From Streptomyces lavendofoliae (GTDB lineage Bacteria; Actinomycetota; Actinomycetes; Streptomycetales; Streptomycetaceae), in assembly GCF_014649735.1 (NCBI RefSeq), contig NZ_BMTP01000002.1:551697-615696 (forward strand): a stretch of DNA of 64,000 nucleotides, written 5' to 3'. The notes under the pieces were generated by a model, which worked only from the letters and a program-made list of their open reading frames with translations, was not told where the DNA came from and made no database searches. This document shows, piece after piece, positions 8,195-16,119 of this stretch; position 1 is the stretch's first letter; each line of letters opens with the position of its first letter. The position numbers were made by a program, and so were the translations under genes.

Positions 8195-9498
8195 GCAAGG
8201 TCGAGCCGCGCGAGGCCTTCCCCGACGAGCCGGAGCCCACGGAGCCGGACACCACCGCGGGGCAGGGCGCCGCCGGGCGCCCCGCCCCGCCGGACGGCCC
8301 GCCCCCGGCGGCCGGGCCGGCGCCTGGGATCCTCACGGGCGCCGCGCCGGACGCCGTGGCGGGCGCGATGGCCGGGTCCTCGCCCGAGTCCGCGCCGGGT
8401 GCCGTGGCGGGCGCGCTCCCGGGCCCCGGCGCGGTCACCGGCGGCACCCCGCCGGGTGCCCCGGTGCGCGGCGCGGTGGGGCCGGGTGCCGCCGCCGGGA
8501 CGGTGACGGCCGCGTCCTCGGCGGCCGTCACGGACCCGAAGCGCGACACCGCCGCGCCGGCGGGCGGGCCGCCGGGGGGACCCGCGCCGGCGGGGCCGCC
8601 GGGCCGGGCGCGCGGGCGTGGTGGGCGCCGTCCCGTCCGGCGGCGCGAGGCGCTGGTGGGGCTGGCGTTCGTCGCGCCGATGCTCGTGCTGTTCCTGGTG
8701 TTCCGGTTCGGTCCCACGCTCGGTGCCGCGTTCCTGTCGCTCACCGACTACCGGCTCAGCGGCGAGTGGACCTTCATCGGAGCGGCCAACTACACCCGGC
8801 TCCTCGACGACCACCTGTTCTGGGAGAGCCTCGGGGTCACCGCCGTCTACACCGCGCTCTACGTCCCGATGACCGTGCTGCTCGCCCTCGGCACGGCGGT
8901 GCTGCTGCACCGCACGCTGTGGCTGCGCGGGTTCTTCCGGGGCCTGTTCTTCCTGCCGTACGTCACCAGCATCGTGCTGGCCGCGGTCATCTGGAAGTGG
9001 ATCTACGAAGTGGAGGACGGTCTGCTCAACGCGGCGCTCGGCGTCCTCGGCGCCGGCCCGGTGGACTTCCTGGGCGACGAGTCCCTCGTGCTGCCCTCCA
9101 TCGCCGCCGCCACCGCCTGGAAGGGCTTCGGCTACTCGATGCTGATCCTCCTCGCCGGGCTCCAGTCCATCCCGCGCGAGGTCGCCGAGGCGGCCACCAT
9201 CGACGGCGCGAGCGCCTGGCAGCGCTTCCGCTGGGTGACCCTGCCCCTGCTGCGGCCCGTCCTCTTCTTCGTCCTCGTCATCGAGGCCATCCAGGCGTTC
9301 CAGGTCTTCGACGCGATGTACGTCATGACCGCCGGCGGCCCCGTGCGGGCCAGCTACTCGCTGGTGTACTTCCTCTACGACTCGGGCTTCAAGTTCTTCG
9401 ACTTCGGCTACGCGAGCGCGGTCGGCCTGGTCCTGTTCCTGATCGTCCTGGTCTTCTCGCTCATCCAGCGGCGGCTCATCGGAAGGGAGGAGGACTGA
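8191..9498 (+). CDS. ABC transporter permease (MalF type) with low-complexity N-terminus
   Basis: This inner-membrane permease has a TTG start within the stop of the binding protein (TTGA). The first ~150 residues are an unusual Ala/Gly/Pro-rich tract (for example GAVAGALPGPGAVTGG) with no family resemblance. The true permease begins near ALVGLAFVAPMLVLFLVF and has six membrane segments and the EAA loop EAATIDGASAWQRFRWVTLP that contacts the ATPase. If translation really starts at TTG, the protein has a long disordered cytosolic extension; an internal start near the first membrane helix is the alternative. No ATPase gene is in this operon, as in other Streptomyces sugar importers that share MsiK. 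Confidence 0.88.
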   Translation: MSKVEPREAFPDEPEPTEPDTTAGQGAAGRPAPPDGPPPAAGPAPGILTGAAPDAVAGAMAGSSPESAPGAVAGALPGPGAVTGGTPPGAPVRGAVGPGAAAGTVTAASSAAVTDPKRDTAAPAGGPPGGPAPAGPPGRARGRGGRRPVRRREALVGLAFVAPMLVLFLVFRFGPTLGAAFLSLTDYRLSGEWTFIGAANYTRLLDDHLFWESLGVTAVYTALYVPMTVLLALGTAVLLHRTLWLRGFFRGLFFLPYVTSIVLAAVIWKWIYEVEDGLLNAALGVLGAGPVDFLGDESLVLPSIAAATAWKGFGYSMLILLAGLQSIPREVAEAATIDGASAWQRFRWVTLPLLRPVLFFVLVIEAIQAFQVFDAMYVMTAGGPVRASYSLVYFLYDSGFKFFDFGYASAVGLVLFLIVLVFSLIQRRLIGREED

Positions 9499-10301
9499 TG
9501 GCGCGGCTGAGGCTGCCGGTCCTGCTGGTCCTGGTCGCGTTCGTGACCGTCACCCCCTTCGTCGTCATGGTGCTGGTGGCGTTCGCGCCGCCCGGAGGCC
9601 GGACCCTGCCGGGCGCCTTCGACGTCACCCGCGCGACCCTGCGGAACTTCACCGACGTGCTGCAGAGCGCCGACATCACGCGCTGGGCGCTCAATTCGCT
9701 GGTCTACTCGCTGGTGTCGGTGCTGCTGATCCTGCTGTTCGCGTCGATGGCCGGATACGCCTTCGCGAAGAAGCGCTTCCCCGGGCGCGAGGTGCTGTTC
9801 TGGTCGTTCCTGGCGACGCTGATGGTGCCGTTCCAGGCGACCCTCATCCCGTACTACATCCTCGTCTCCGAGATGGGCGGCGTGGACACCTACTGGGGTC
9901 TGATCGTGCCGACCCTGGCCAACTCGCAGGCCGTCTTCCTGATGCGCCAGTTCATCGTGCAGCTGCCCGACGAGCTGTTCGAGGCGGCGAAGATCGACGG
10001 GGCGTCGGAGTGGCGGGTCTTCACGACCGTCGTCCTGCCGCTGATCAGACCGGTCCTCGCCACCCTCGGCGTGTTCGTCTTCCTCTGGCACTGGAACGAC
10101 TTCCTGTGGCCGCTGGTCATCGGCCAGTCCGAGGCCATGCGTACGCTCACGGTCGGACTCGCCACCCTGGAGGGCGAGAACGTGACGATCAACCAGATCA
10201 TGGCCGGCGCCACCATCACCGTCATCCCCTGCCTGCTCGTCTTCGGCCTGCTCCAGCGGTACCTCACCGACTCCGTCGCCACCAGCGGCATGAAGTCATG
10301 A
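9498..10301 (+). CDS. ABC transporter permease (MalG type)
   Basis: This is the second inner-membrane subunit of the importer, 267 residues with six predicted membrane helices and the EAA motif EAAKIDGASEWRVFTTVVLP, which docks on the ATP-binding subunit. Its ATG overlaps the previous stop by one base (TGATG). The conserved FLWHWNDFLWPLVI and the C-terminal QRYLTDSVATSGMKS are typical of carbohydrate-import permeases. It forms the complex with the preceding permease and lipoprotein. Confidence 0.93.
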   Translation: MARLRLPVLLVLVAFVTVTPFVVMVLVAFAPPGGRTLPGAFDVTRATLRNFTDVLQSADITRWALNSLVYSLVSVLLILLFASMAGYAFAKKRFPGREVLFWSFLATLMVPFQATLIPYYILVSEMGGVDTYWGLIVPTLANSQAVFLMRQFIVQLPDELFEAAKIDGASEWRVFTTVVLPLIRPVLATLGVFVFLWHWNDFLWPLVIGQSEAMRTLTVGLATLEGENVTINQIMAGATITVIPCLLVFGLLQRYLTDSVATSGMKS

Positions 10302-11005
10302 CCGCGGTCGTCGACATCAACCGCACCCTCGGCCCCCTCCCCCACGACGACGTCCCCAGCCGCGACGAGACCGGCCTCGTCACGGAGCTGGACCGGCTGC
10401 GCATCGACGCCGCCTGCGTCAGTCATTCGTACGCCGTGCACGGCGACCCGCGCGACGGCAACGCCGAGCTGACGCGGGTCGCCGACCCCCGGTTGTGGCC
10501 CGTGCCGGTGCTCGTCCCCGGACCGCTCGGCACCGGACCGTGGGCGGGCGGCGCGCCGTTGGTGCGGCTGTGCCCCCGGCGGCACGGCTGGGCCGTGACC
10601 GGGCCGCACGCCCGGGAGCTGTTCGCCGGACTGGCGGCGAGTGGCACCGCCGTGCTGCTCCCGTTTGACGAGGTGACGACCGGGGAGGTGCACCGGCTGG
10701 CCGCCGCCGTGCCCGCCCCGCGCGTCGTCCTGACCGGCACCGGGTACCGCGCGCTGCGGCAGCTCGCCGAGCTGCTCGACGCCCACCCCTCGCTGTACGT
10801 CGACACCTCGACGCTCTGCGGCCACCGCCAGGTGGAGTGGGTCGCCGAGCACTACGGCGCCCACCGGGTGCTGTTCGGGACGGGCGCCCCGGTCACGGAC
10901 GACGCCGGTCCGCGCCACCTGCTGGACACCCTGGACCTGCCGGCCCACGACACGGCGCTCATCGCGGGCGGCAACGCGCTGGAGCTGATGGGCGGCGGGC
11001 CGTGA
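10298..11005 (+). CDS. Amidohydrolase-fold protein lacking metal ligands (probable pseudoenzyme)
   Basis: This 235-residue protein has the outline of a PF04909-type TIM barrel but not its catalytic residues. Where an active member has D-x-H-x-H near the N-terminus it reads VVDINRTLGPLPHDD, and where the C-terminal Asp should follow FGS/FGT it reads FGTGAPVTDD. It shares the D-x-D/N...GPxP opening and the broken FG motif with the protein at 20082-20840, not with its direct neighbour. It overlaps the permease by 4 bp (ATGA) and the next, apparently intact amidohydrolase by 4 bp (GTGA). A structural partner or regulatory subunit of that neighbour is my inference; a different chemistry cannot be excluded. 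Confidence 0.75.
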   Translation: MTAVVDINRTLGPLPHDDVPSRDETGLVTELDRLRIDAACVSHSYAVHGDPRDGNAELTRVADPRLWPVPVLVPGPLGTGPWAGGAPLVRLCPRRHGWAVTGPHARELFAGLAASGTAVLLPFDEVTTGEVHRLAAAVPAPRVVLTGTGYRALRQLAELLDAHPSLYVDTSTLCGHRQVEWVAEHYGAHRVLFGTGAPVTDDAGPRHLLDTLDLPAHDTALIAGGNALELMGGGP

Positions 11006-11778
11006 GCACGGCGGGACGTCCGGCCGTGGACGTCATCGACGCGCACGGCCACATCGGCCGGTGGGGGGCGTTCGCCGTCACGGACGGCTCGGCGCGGAGC
11101 CTGGTGGCGATGATGGACCGCTGCGGCGTGGCCACCGCGTGCGTGTCGCACCTGCTGGCGGTGGGCCCCGACGCCCGCGCCGGGAACGCCCTGCTGGTCG
11201 AGGCCCTCGGGGCGCACCCCGGCCGGCTGCTGGGCTGGGCCGTGTACCAGCCGCACGACCCGCAGGGCCCCGAGCGGCTGCGGGACCTGCTGGACGTGCC
11301 CGGCGTGATCGGGGTGAAGCTGCACCCGGAGGTGCACGAGACGGCACTCGACGACCGCGCGTACACCCCGGCGTTCGAGGCCGCCGCCGAGCACGGGCGG
11401 CTCGTCCTGGCGCACAGCCAGCACGGCGGCGCCTGGTCGGACGCCCGCCACTTCGCGGCCGTCTCCCCCCGCCACCCCGGCGTGCCGCTGCTGATGGGCC
11501 ACGCGGGGCTGTTCCCGCAGGGGCTGCGCGCCGCCATGGAGGCCGCGGCGCGCTGTCCCGACCTGGTGCTGGAGACGTGTGGCTCCCGGATGACGGCACG
11601 TCATCTCACGCGCATGGTCGCGGGCGTGGGGGCCCACCGGGTGGCTTTCGGGTCGGACGCCGTCTTCCTGGACCTGCGCGCCGGGCTCGGGCGGGTGCTG
11701 CTCGCGGACCTGCCGGAGGAGGACCGTGAGCGGGTCCTGCACGGCACCATGGACGAGCTGCTCAAGGGCGTCGTGTGA
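11002..11778 (+). CDS. Amidohydrolase (PF04909-type, metal-dependent)
   Basis: This is a metal-dependent TIM-barrel hydrolase or decarboxylase of 258 residues. The metal site is complete by eye: H15 and H17 in DAHGHIGRW, histidines in GVKLHPEVHE, LAHSQHGG and LMGHAGLF, and the Asp in VAFGSDAVF. The GTG start at 11002 sits in GTGA overlap with the upstream pseudoenzyme, and the 3' end overlaps the DegT gene the same way, implying tight stoichiometry. It shares the D-x-H-x-H-x-GRW signature with the protein at 19324-20082. PF04909 includes hydrolases of lactones and amides and decarboxylases, so the exact reaction is open. Confidence 0.82.
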   Translation: MSTAGRPAVDVIDAHGHIGRWGAFAVTDGSARSLVAMMDRCGVATACVSHLLAVGPDARAGNALLVEALGAHPGRLLGWAVYQPHDPQGPERLRDLLDVPGVIGVKLHPEVHETALDDRAYTPAFEAAAEHGRLVLAHSQHGGAWSDARHFAAVSPRHPGVPLLMGHAGLFPQGLRAAMEAAARCPDLVLETCGSRMTARHLTRMVAGVGAHRVAFGSDAVFLDLRAGLGRVLLADLPEEDRERVLHGTMDELLKGVV

Positions 11779-12905
11779 ACGGGCGGCCGCAATGGCCCGC
11801 CTGGCCGCCGCCCGCGACCGGTGAGCAGCGCCGGGCGCTGCTGCGGGTGCTGGACAGCGGGCGCTGGGGGGCCACGTCCGGGACCGCGACCGAGGAGTTC
11901 GCCGCCGCGTTCGCCCGGCGCGTCGGGGCGGCCCACGGGGTGTGCACGGTCAACGGCACGGTGGCGCTGTTCCTGGCGCTGCGCGCGCTCGGCGTCGGCC
12001 CGGGTGACGAGGTGGTCGTCCCGGCGTACACGTTCGTGGCCACCGCGACGGCGGTGGTGCTGGCCGGGGCCACGCCGGTGGCCGCCGACGTCACCGAGGA
12101 GACGCTGCACCTCGACCCCGTGGCGGTGCGCGCGGCTGCCGGGCCGCGTACGAAGGCGGTCGTCGCGGTGCACCTCGCCGGGGCGCCGGCGGACACGGAC
12201 GCGCTGCGGTCGCTGGGCCTGCCCGTCGTGGAGGACGCGGCGCAGGCGCACGGCGCGGCCCGCGACGGCCGCCCGGCGGGCTCCCTGGGGGACGTGGCGT
12301 GCTTCAGTTTCCAGTCGGGCAAGGCGATGACCGCCGGGGAGGGCGGCATCGTGGTGACCGGCGACCGGGACCTGTTCGAACGGGTGTGGTCGCTGCACAA
12401 CGTGGGGCGCAGCCCGGAGGGCGGCTGGTACGACCATCCGGAGCTGGGCTGGAACCTGCGGATGACCGAGTTCCAGGCGGCGCTGCTGCACCCGCAGCTC
12501 GCACTCCTCGACGGCTGGACCGACCGGCGTGCGCGCGGTGCGGCCGCGCTCGCCGAGGCCCTCGACGGCGTACCGGGGCTGGAGCTCGTCCCGGCTCCGT
12601 CCGGGACGTCGCGGCACACCTGGCACCTGGCGATGCTGCGGTACGACGCGCGGTCCTTCGGCGGACGCCCCAAGGAGGCGTTCCTGGCCGCGATGGCCGC
12701 CGAAGGGGTGCCGCTGGACGCCGGTTACCGCTCGCTGAGCCGCCTGCCGTACGTGGTGGCGCGGACGCCGTGCCCGGTGGCGGAGGACGCGGAGGCGAAC
12801 GTGGTGTGGGTGCGGCAGCCGATGCTGATGGCGGACGCCGAGGCGATGGCGTACATCGCCCGTGCGGCCCTCGCGGTCCGCGGGCGTCCCGACCCGGCCG
12901 GGTGA
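11775..12905 (+). CDS. DegT/DnrJ/EryC1/StrS-type PLP aminotransferase
   Basis: This 376-residue PLP-dependent sugar/cyclitol aminotransferase has family landmarks in order: NGTVALFLALRALGVGPGDE, VVPAYTFVATATAV, PVVEDAAQAHGA (PLP-ring Asp), and SFQSGKAMTAGEGG with the Schiff-base lysine. Such enzymes convert a keto-sugar or keto-cyclitol to its amino form, or run in reverse in catabolism. It is the last gene of the operon begun at 6929; the GTG overlaps the amidohydrolase stop. A second, divergent DegT gene lies at 20837-21961 with the same amidohydrolase companions. Confidence 0.9.
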   Translation: MNGRPQWPAWPPPATGEQRRALLRVLDSGRWGATSGTATEEFAAAFARRVGAAHGVCTVNGTVALFLALRALGVGPGDEVVVPAYTFVATATAVVLAGATPVAADVTEETLHLDPVAVRAAAGPRTKAVVAVHLAGAPADTDALRSLGLPVVEDAAQAHGAARDGRPAGSLGDVACFSFQSGKAMTAGEGGIVVTGDRDLFERVWSLHNVGRSPEGGWYDHPELGWNLRMTEFQAALLHPQLALLDGWTDRRARGAAALAEALDGVPGLELVPAPSGTSRHTWHLAMLRYDARSFGGRPKEAFLAAMAAEGVPLDAGYRSLSRLPYVVARTPCPVAEDAEANVVWVRQPMLMADAEAMAYIARAALAVRGRPDPAG

Positions 12906-12955
12906 GCCGGGGCCCCGGGCCGAGGACCCCGCCGTCCGCCCGCGTTCGCCGAAGT

Positions 12956-13001
12956 GATTTTGCAAAAATCTGTTGGCGAAGCCGGGCGCCCGCTCTACTC
13001 T
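12956..13001 (+). promoter_or_regulatory. Palindrome and promoter of the HTH-MFS operon, leaderless transcript likely
   Basis: An A/T-rich near-palindrome GATTTTGCAAAAATC (12956-12970, perfect core TTTTGCAAAA) stands out in this GC-rich DNA. It directly abuts a -35 TTGGCG (12973-12978); 17 bp later is a -10 TACTCT (12996-13001). The ATG of the HTH gene is only 8 bp past the -10, so the mRNA probably begins at or near the start codon. The palindrome is well placed as an autoregulatory operator. Confidence 0.7.
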
Positions 13002-13008
13002 CACCCGC

Positions 13009-13680
13009 ATGACCGACGAAGCCCTCCCCGGCGCGGCGGGCCGGCGTGTTCTCGATACGCAGAAGGACACGGCCGCCTTCAAGGCGCTGACCCACCCGTT
13101 GCGCATCCGCCTGCTGGGGCTGCTGCGGCAGGACGGCCCGGCCACCGCCAGCGAACTGGCCGTGAGGACGGGCGAGTCGTCCGCCTCAACCAGTTACCAC
13201 CTGCGGGTTCTCGCCAAGTACGACTTCATCGCCGAGGCCGAGCACCGCGACGGCCGCGAGCGGCGCTGGAGGGCGGTGCACGAGGTCACGACGTGGAGCA
13301 ACGCCGCCGTGGCGGGCTCCGGCGACACGGCACGGGCCTTCCTGGCGGCCGTCCACCGCGCGCAGGCGGACCACTTCGAACGGTCCCTCGCGCGCCACCA
13401 GCGCAACCTGGACGCCGGGCGGGTGGCACCGGAGTGGCTGGAGCCGTCCGGCGTGACGGACCTCCTGGTCCGGCTGACACCCGAGTCCCTGGCCGAGCTG
13501 TTCGAGGTGGTCGAGCGCACCATCGGCGAGCTGTCCGCCCGCGACGCCGGAGACCCGCGGGCCGAGCAGGTCGTCCTCTTCCTCGCCGGTCTCCCTCTCG
13601 GCGAGGAGGCCGCCCCGCCCGCGCCTCCCACGCCGGCCGCACGACCCGCGCCGTCCGCGCCGACAGGTGACGTGTCGTGA
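13009..13680 (+). CDS. ArsR-type winged-helix transcriptional regulator
   Basis: This 223-residue regulator has an ArsR-like HTH at about residues 20-90 (FKALTHPLRIRLLGLL, then the recognition helix SSASTSYHLRVLAKYDFI and wing HRDGRERRWRAV). A helical C-terminal half and a Pro/Ala-rich tail follow. There is no CxxC metal site, so it senses something other than heavy metals. It overlaps the MFS gene by GTGA, and the pair most likely forms an efflux switch, with the regulator repressing the pump until ligand arrives. The start is the ATG of MTDEALPG, consistent with the leaderless promoter. Confidence 0.88.
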   Translation: MTDEALPGAAGRRVLDTQKDTAAFKALTHPLRIRLLGLLRQDGPATASELAVRTGESSASTSYHLRVLAKYDFIAEAEHRDGRERRWRAVHEVTTWSNAAVAGSGDTARAFLAAVHRAQADHFERSLARHQRNLDAGRVAPEWLEPSGVTDLLVRLTPESLAELFEVVERTIGELSARDAGDPRAEQVVLFLAGLPLGEEAAPPAPPTPAARPAPSAPTGDVS

Positions 13681-15065
13681 GACGGCTCCTGGACCCGGCC
13701 ACCGCTCGCCGGCGCTTCGCCCGCGTCACCTTCCTCTTCTGGCTTCCGGTGGGCCTCTACCTGCCGTCCCAGGTCCTGCTGCTGACGGAGCGCGGCCTGG
13801 GTCTCGCCGTCGTCGCCGGGCTGTACGCCGTGTACTCGGTGACCGTGTCCGTCATGGAGCTGCCCACCGGTGGCCTGTCCGACGTCGTCGGCCGCCGCGC
13901 CGTGCTGGCCGCCGCGGGCCTGGTGAACGTCTGCGCCCTCATCCTGCTGGTGCTCGGCACCACCCTGTGGGCCCTGACCGCCGCCATGCTCCTGATGGGT
14001 CTGGGCCGCGCCCTGTCCAGCGGGCCCGCCGAGGCGTGGTACGTGGACACCGTCCAGGCGCACTCCGGCGACGGCGCCGACCTGCGCGCCGGCCTGGCCC
14101 GGGGCGGTACCGCCTGCGCCGGCGCGCTGGCCGCCGGAACGCTCGCCGGCGGCGCCCTGCCGCTCCTGCTCGACACCGGTAACGGCTCCGGCACCGGCAC
14201 CGGCCTGGGCGACCGGCTCGTCCGCGCCACCGACGGGCTCGTCCTGCCGCTCTCGGTGCCCGGGCTCCTCGGCGCGGCCGTCGGCGTCGGCTACGTCGTC
14301 TACGTGCTGACCGCCCTGCCGGAGCCGCCCCGGCCGCCCCGGCCGCCCGCGTCGACGCGGACGGTGCTGAGCGGCGTACCCGCGACGATCCTGGCCGGGC
14401 TGCGGCTGGGCGTGCGGCAGTCCCTGGTCCGCCGGGTGCTGCTCACGGCGGCGGCGGCCGGTGCGGCGCTCGCCACGATCGAGCTCCTCGCCCCGGTCCG
14501 GTCGGCCCGGTTGACCGGTGCGCCGGAGTCGGGGGCCGTGCTGTTCGCCGCGCTGGCCTGCGGGGGTTTCCTGTGCACGGCGGCCGGGAGCCACGGCGCG
14601 CCGTTCGTCGCGCGGCTGACGGGGGGCAGCGCGCCCGCCGCCCTGGCGAGCCTCGCGGTGAGCGGGGCCGGTCTGCTGCTGCTCGGCGTGACGGCCGCCT
14701 TCGACGGCACGCCTCCGGCGGTCCTCGCCGCGGGCGGTTACGCGCTCGTCTACCTGGGCCTGGGTGCCGCCGGTCCGAACGAGAACGACCTGCTGCACCG
14801 GGCGGTGGGCAGTGCGACCCGCGCCACAGCGCTGTCCGCGCAGTCCCTCGCCCTTCAGTCGGCCGGTGCCCTGGCCGGCCTGGTCGCCGGCCTCCTGCCG
14901 GCCGGTCCGCTGCCGTGGCTGCCGGGTGCCCTCGCCCTCCTGGCGGGCGCGGCGCTGTGGGCCGTACGAGTGCGGCCCGTACCGGCGCCGCCGGCCGGGG
15001 CCGGGCATCCTCCGCCTCGGTCCGCGGGCGAGGTCCTGCCGGGAACGGATACCGCTACGAGGTGA
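13677..15065 (+). CDS. MFS transporter
   Basis: This is a major facilitator of 462 residues with about 12 membrane segments. The loop 2-3 signature is GGLSDVVGRRAVL, preceded by ELPTG, a feature of drug-efflux type MFS proteins. Membrane helices are interrupted by a central loop rich in PPRPPRPP. It is translationally coupled to the ArsR-type regulator. Its 3' end overlaps the end of the convergent oxidoreductase gene by 11 bp. Export of a drug or metabolite is inferred from the regulator partner; the substrate is unknown. Confidence 0.9.
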   Translation: MRRLLDPATARRRFARVTFLFWLPVGLYLPSQVLLLTERGLGLAVVAGLYAVYSVTVSVMELPTGGLSDVVGRRAVLAAAGLVNVCALILLVLGTTLWALTAAMLLMGLGRALSSGPAEAWYVDTVQAHSGDGADLRAGLARGGTACAGALAAGTLAGGALPLLLDTGNGSGTGTGLGDRLVRATDGLVLPLSVPGLLGAAVGVGYVVYVLTALPEPPRPPRPPASTRTVLSGVPATILAGLRLGVRQSLVRRVLLTAAAAGAALATIELLAPVRSARLTGAPESGAVLFAALACGGFLCTAAGSHGAPFVARLTGGSAPAALASLAVSGAGLLLLGVTAAFDGTPPAVLAAGGYALVYLGLGAAGPNENDLLHRAVGSATRATALSAQSLALQSAGALAGLVAGLLPAGPLPWLPGALALLAGAALWAVRVRPVPAPPAGAGHPPPRSAGEVLPGTDTATR

Positions 15066-16023
15066 AGGCGCCGAACGCCTCGATCGCGCGCAGCGCGTCC
15101 GCCTGCGGCATGCCGGGCGGCTGGACGCGCAGGACGATCCCGTCGGCGCCCATCTCCGCGTACCGGCCGATCCGTTCCGCGCATTCGGCGGCCGAGCCGA
15201 TGACCGACCGGGCGGCGATGTCCTCCCACGGCTGGGCGTAGCGGGCGGCGTCGGCGGAGGTGCGCTTCCAGTCGCCGTACGCGTCGTACAGTCCGCGCAG
15301 CGGGCCCTCCAGTGCGGCGCGGGCCCGGGCGCCGGTGGGCGCGGCGTACCCCTCCCGGCAGACGATGACCTCGGCCCCCAGGGAGCGCGGGCCACGGGGG
15401 AAGGCGCGGTAGGCGGCGATCTTCTTCGGCAGTTCGTCGTCGGTCTCGTTGAAGGAGGTCGTCCAGCCGTCGCACGTCCAGGCGGTGCGCTCCAGTGCGG
15501 CGGGCACGCGGCCGCCGTTCCAGATGCGTGGCCGGGGGCGCTGGACGGGCCGGGGCGAGAGGAACGCGCCCTCGACCGCGTACCGCCTGCCCGTGTGGGT
15601 GACCTCGTCCTCGGTCCACAGCCGGGTGACGAGCTCCAGGCACTCCTCGAAGCGCGACACGCGCTCCTGCGGGCGGGTGCCGTACAGGGCGAACTCCTCG
15701 GGGCGGTAGCCCAGGACGAAGCCGGCGGTGAGACGGCCTTGCGACAGGACGTCGATGTGGGCGAGCGTCTCGGCCAGCATCACCGGGTGGTGGACGGGCG
15801 CGATGAGGCCGGCGGTGGCGAGCCCGATCCGCTCGGTGTGGGCGGCGAGGTAGGCCAAAGAGGTGAGGACCTCGTGGTAACCGGGCCGGTGGAGGTGCCG
15901 TTCGCCGAGGACCGCCCAGGCGAAGCCGGCCTGTTCGGCGAGGCGCACCTGCTCGACGGCGTCGGCGAGGCGCGGCCGGTCGGACCGGTCGGCGTAGAGG
16001 TTGACGTACAGACCGAGTCGCAT
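15055..16023 (-). CDS. LLM class flavin-dependent oxidoreductase
   Basis: This luciferase-like TIM-barrel oxidoreductase of 322 residues starts MRLGLYVNLYADRSDRP. Typical segments are WAVLGERHLHRPGYHE, ERIGLATAGLIAPVHHPV, GRLTAGFVLGYRPEEF and WNGGRVPAALERTAWTCDGW. It is transcribed divergently from the DapA-family gene, and a perfect 24-bp palindrome lies between them, 32 bp from its start. It is therefore probably co-controlled with the ABC and aminotransferase operons. The substrate is unknown; in this setting it could oxidise an imported sugar-like compound. Confidence 0.87.
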   Translation of the reverse strand: MRLGLYVNLYADRSDRPRLADAVEQVRLAEQAGFAWAVLGERHLHRPGYHEVLTSLAYLAAHTERIGLATAGLIAPVHHPVMLAETLAHIDVLSQGRLTAGFVLGYRPEEFALYGTRPQERVSRFEECLELVTRLWTEDEVTHTGRRYAVEGAFLSPRPVQRPRPRIWNGGRVPAALERTAWTCDGWTTSFNETDDELPKKIAAYRAFPRGPRSLGAEVIVCREGYAAPTGARARAALEGPLRGLYDAYGDWKRTSADAARYAQPWEDIAARSVIGSAAECAERIGRYAEMGADGIVLRVQPPGMPQADALRAIEAFGAFTS

Positions 16024-16054
16024 CAGAGCGCCGTCCCTTTCGTCGGTGGCCCTT

Positions 16055-16078
16055 CCTTTACGGTCCGGACCGTAAAGG
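16055..16078. promoter_or_regulatory. Perfect 24-bp palindrome between divergent genes (operator)
   Basis: Each arm is CCTTTACGGTCC followed by its exact reverse complement. The 20-bp core TTTACGGTCCGGACCGTAAA agrees at 15 of 20 positions with the operator TTTACGGCCTGGGCCGAAAG at 21991-22010. It lies between the oxidoreductase start (16023) and the lyase start (16120), so one bound protein could control both. Confidence 0.85.
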
Positions 16079-16119
16079 CTAGCGTGTCGAGGACGGCCGC
16101 GACAGACGGGAGCGCACCC

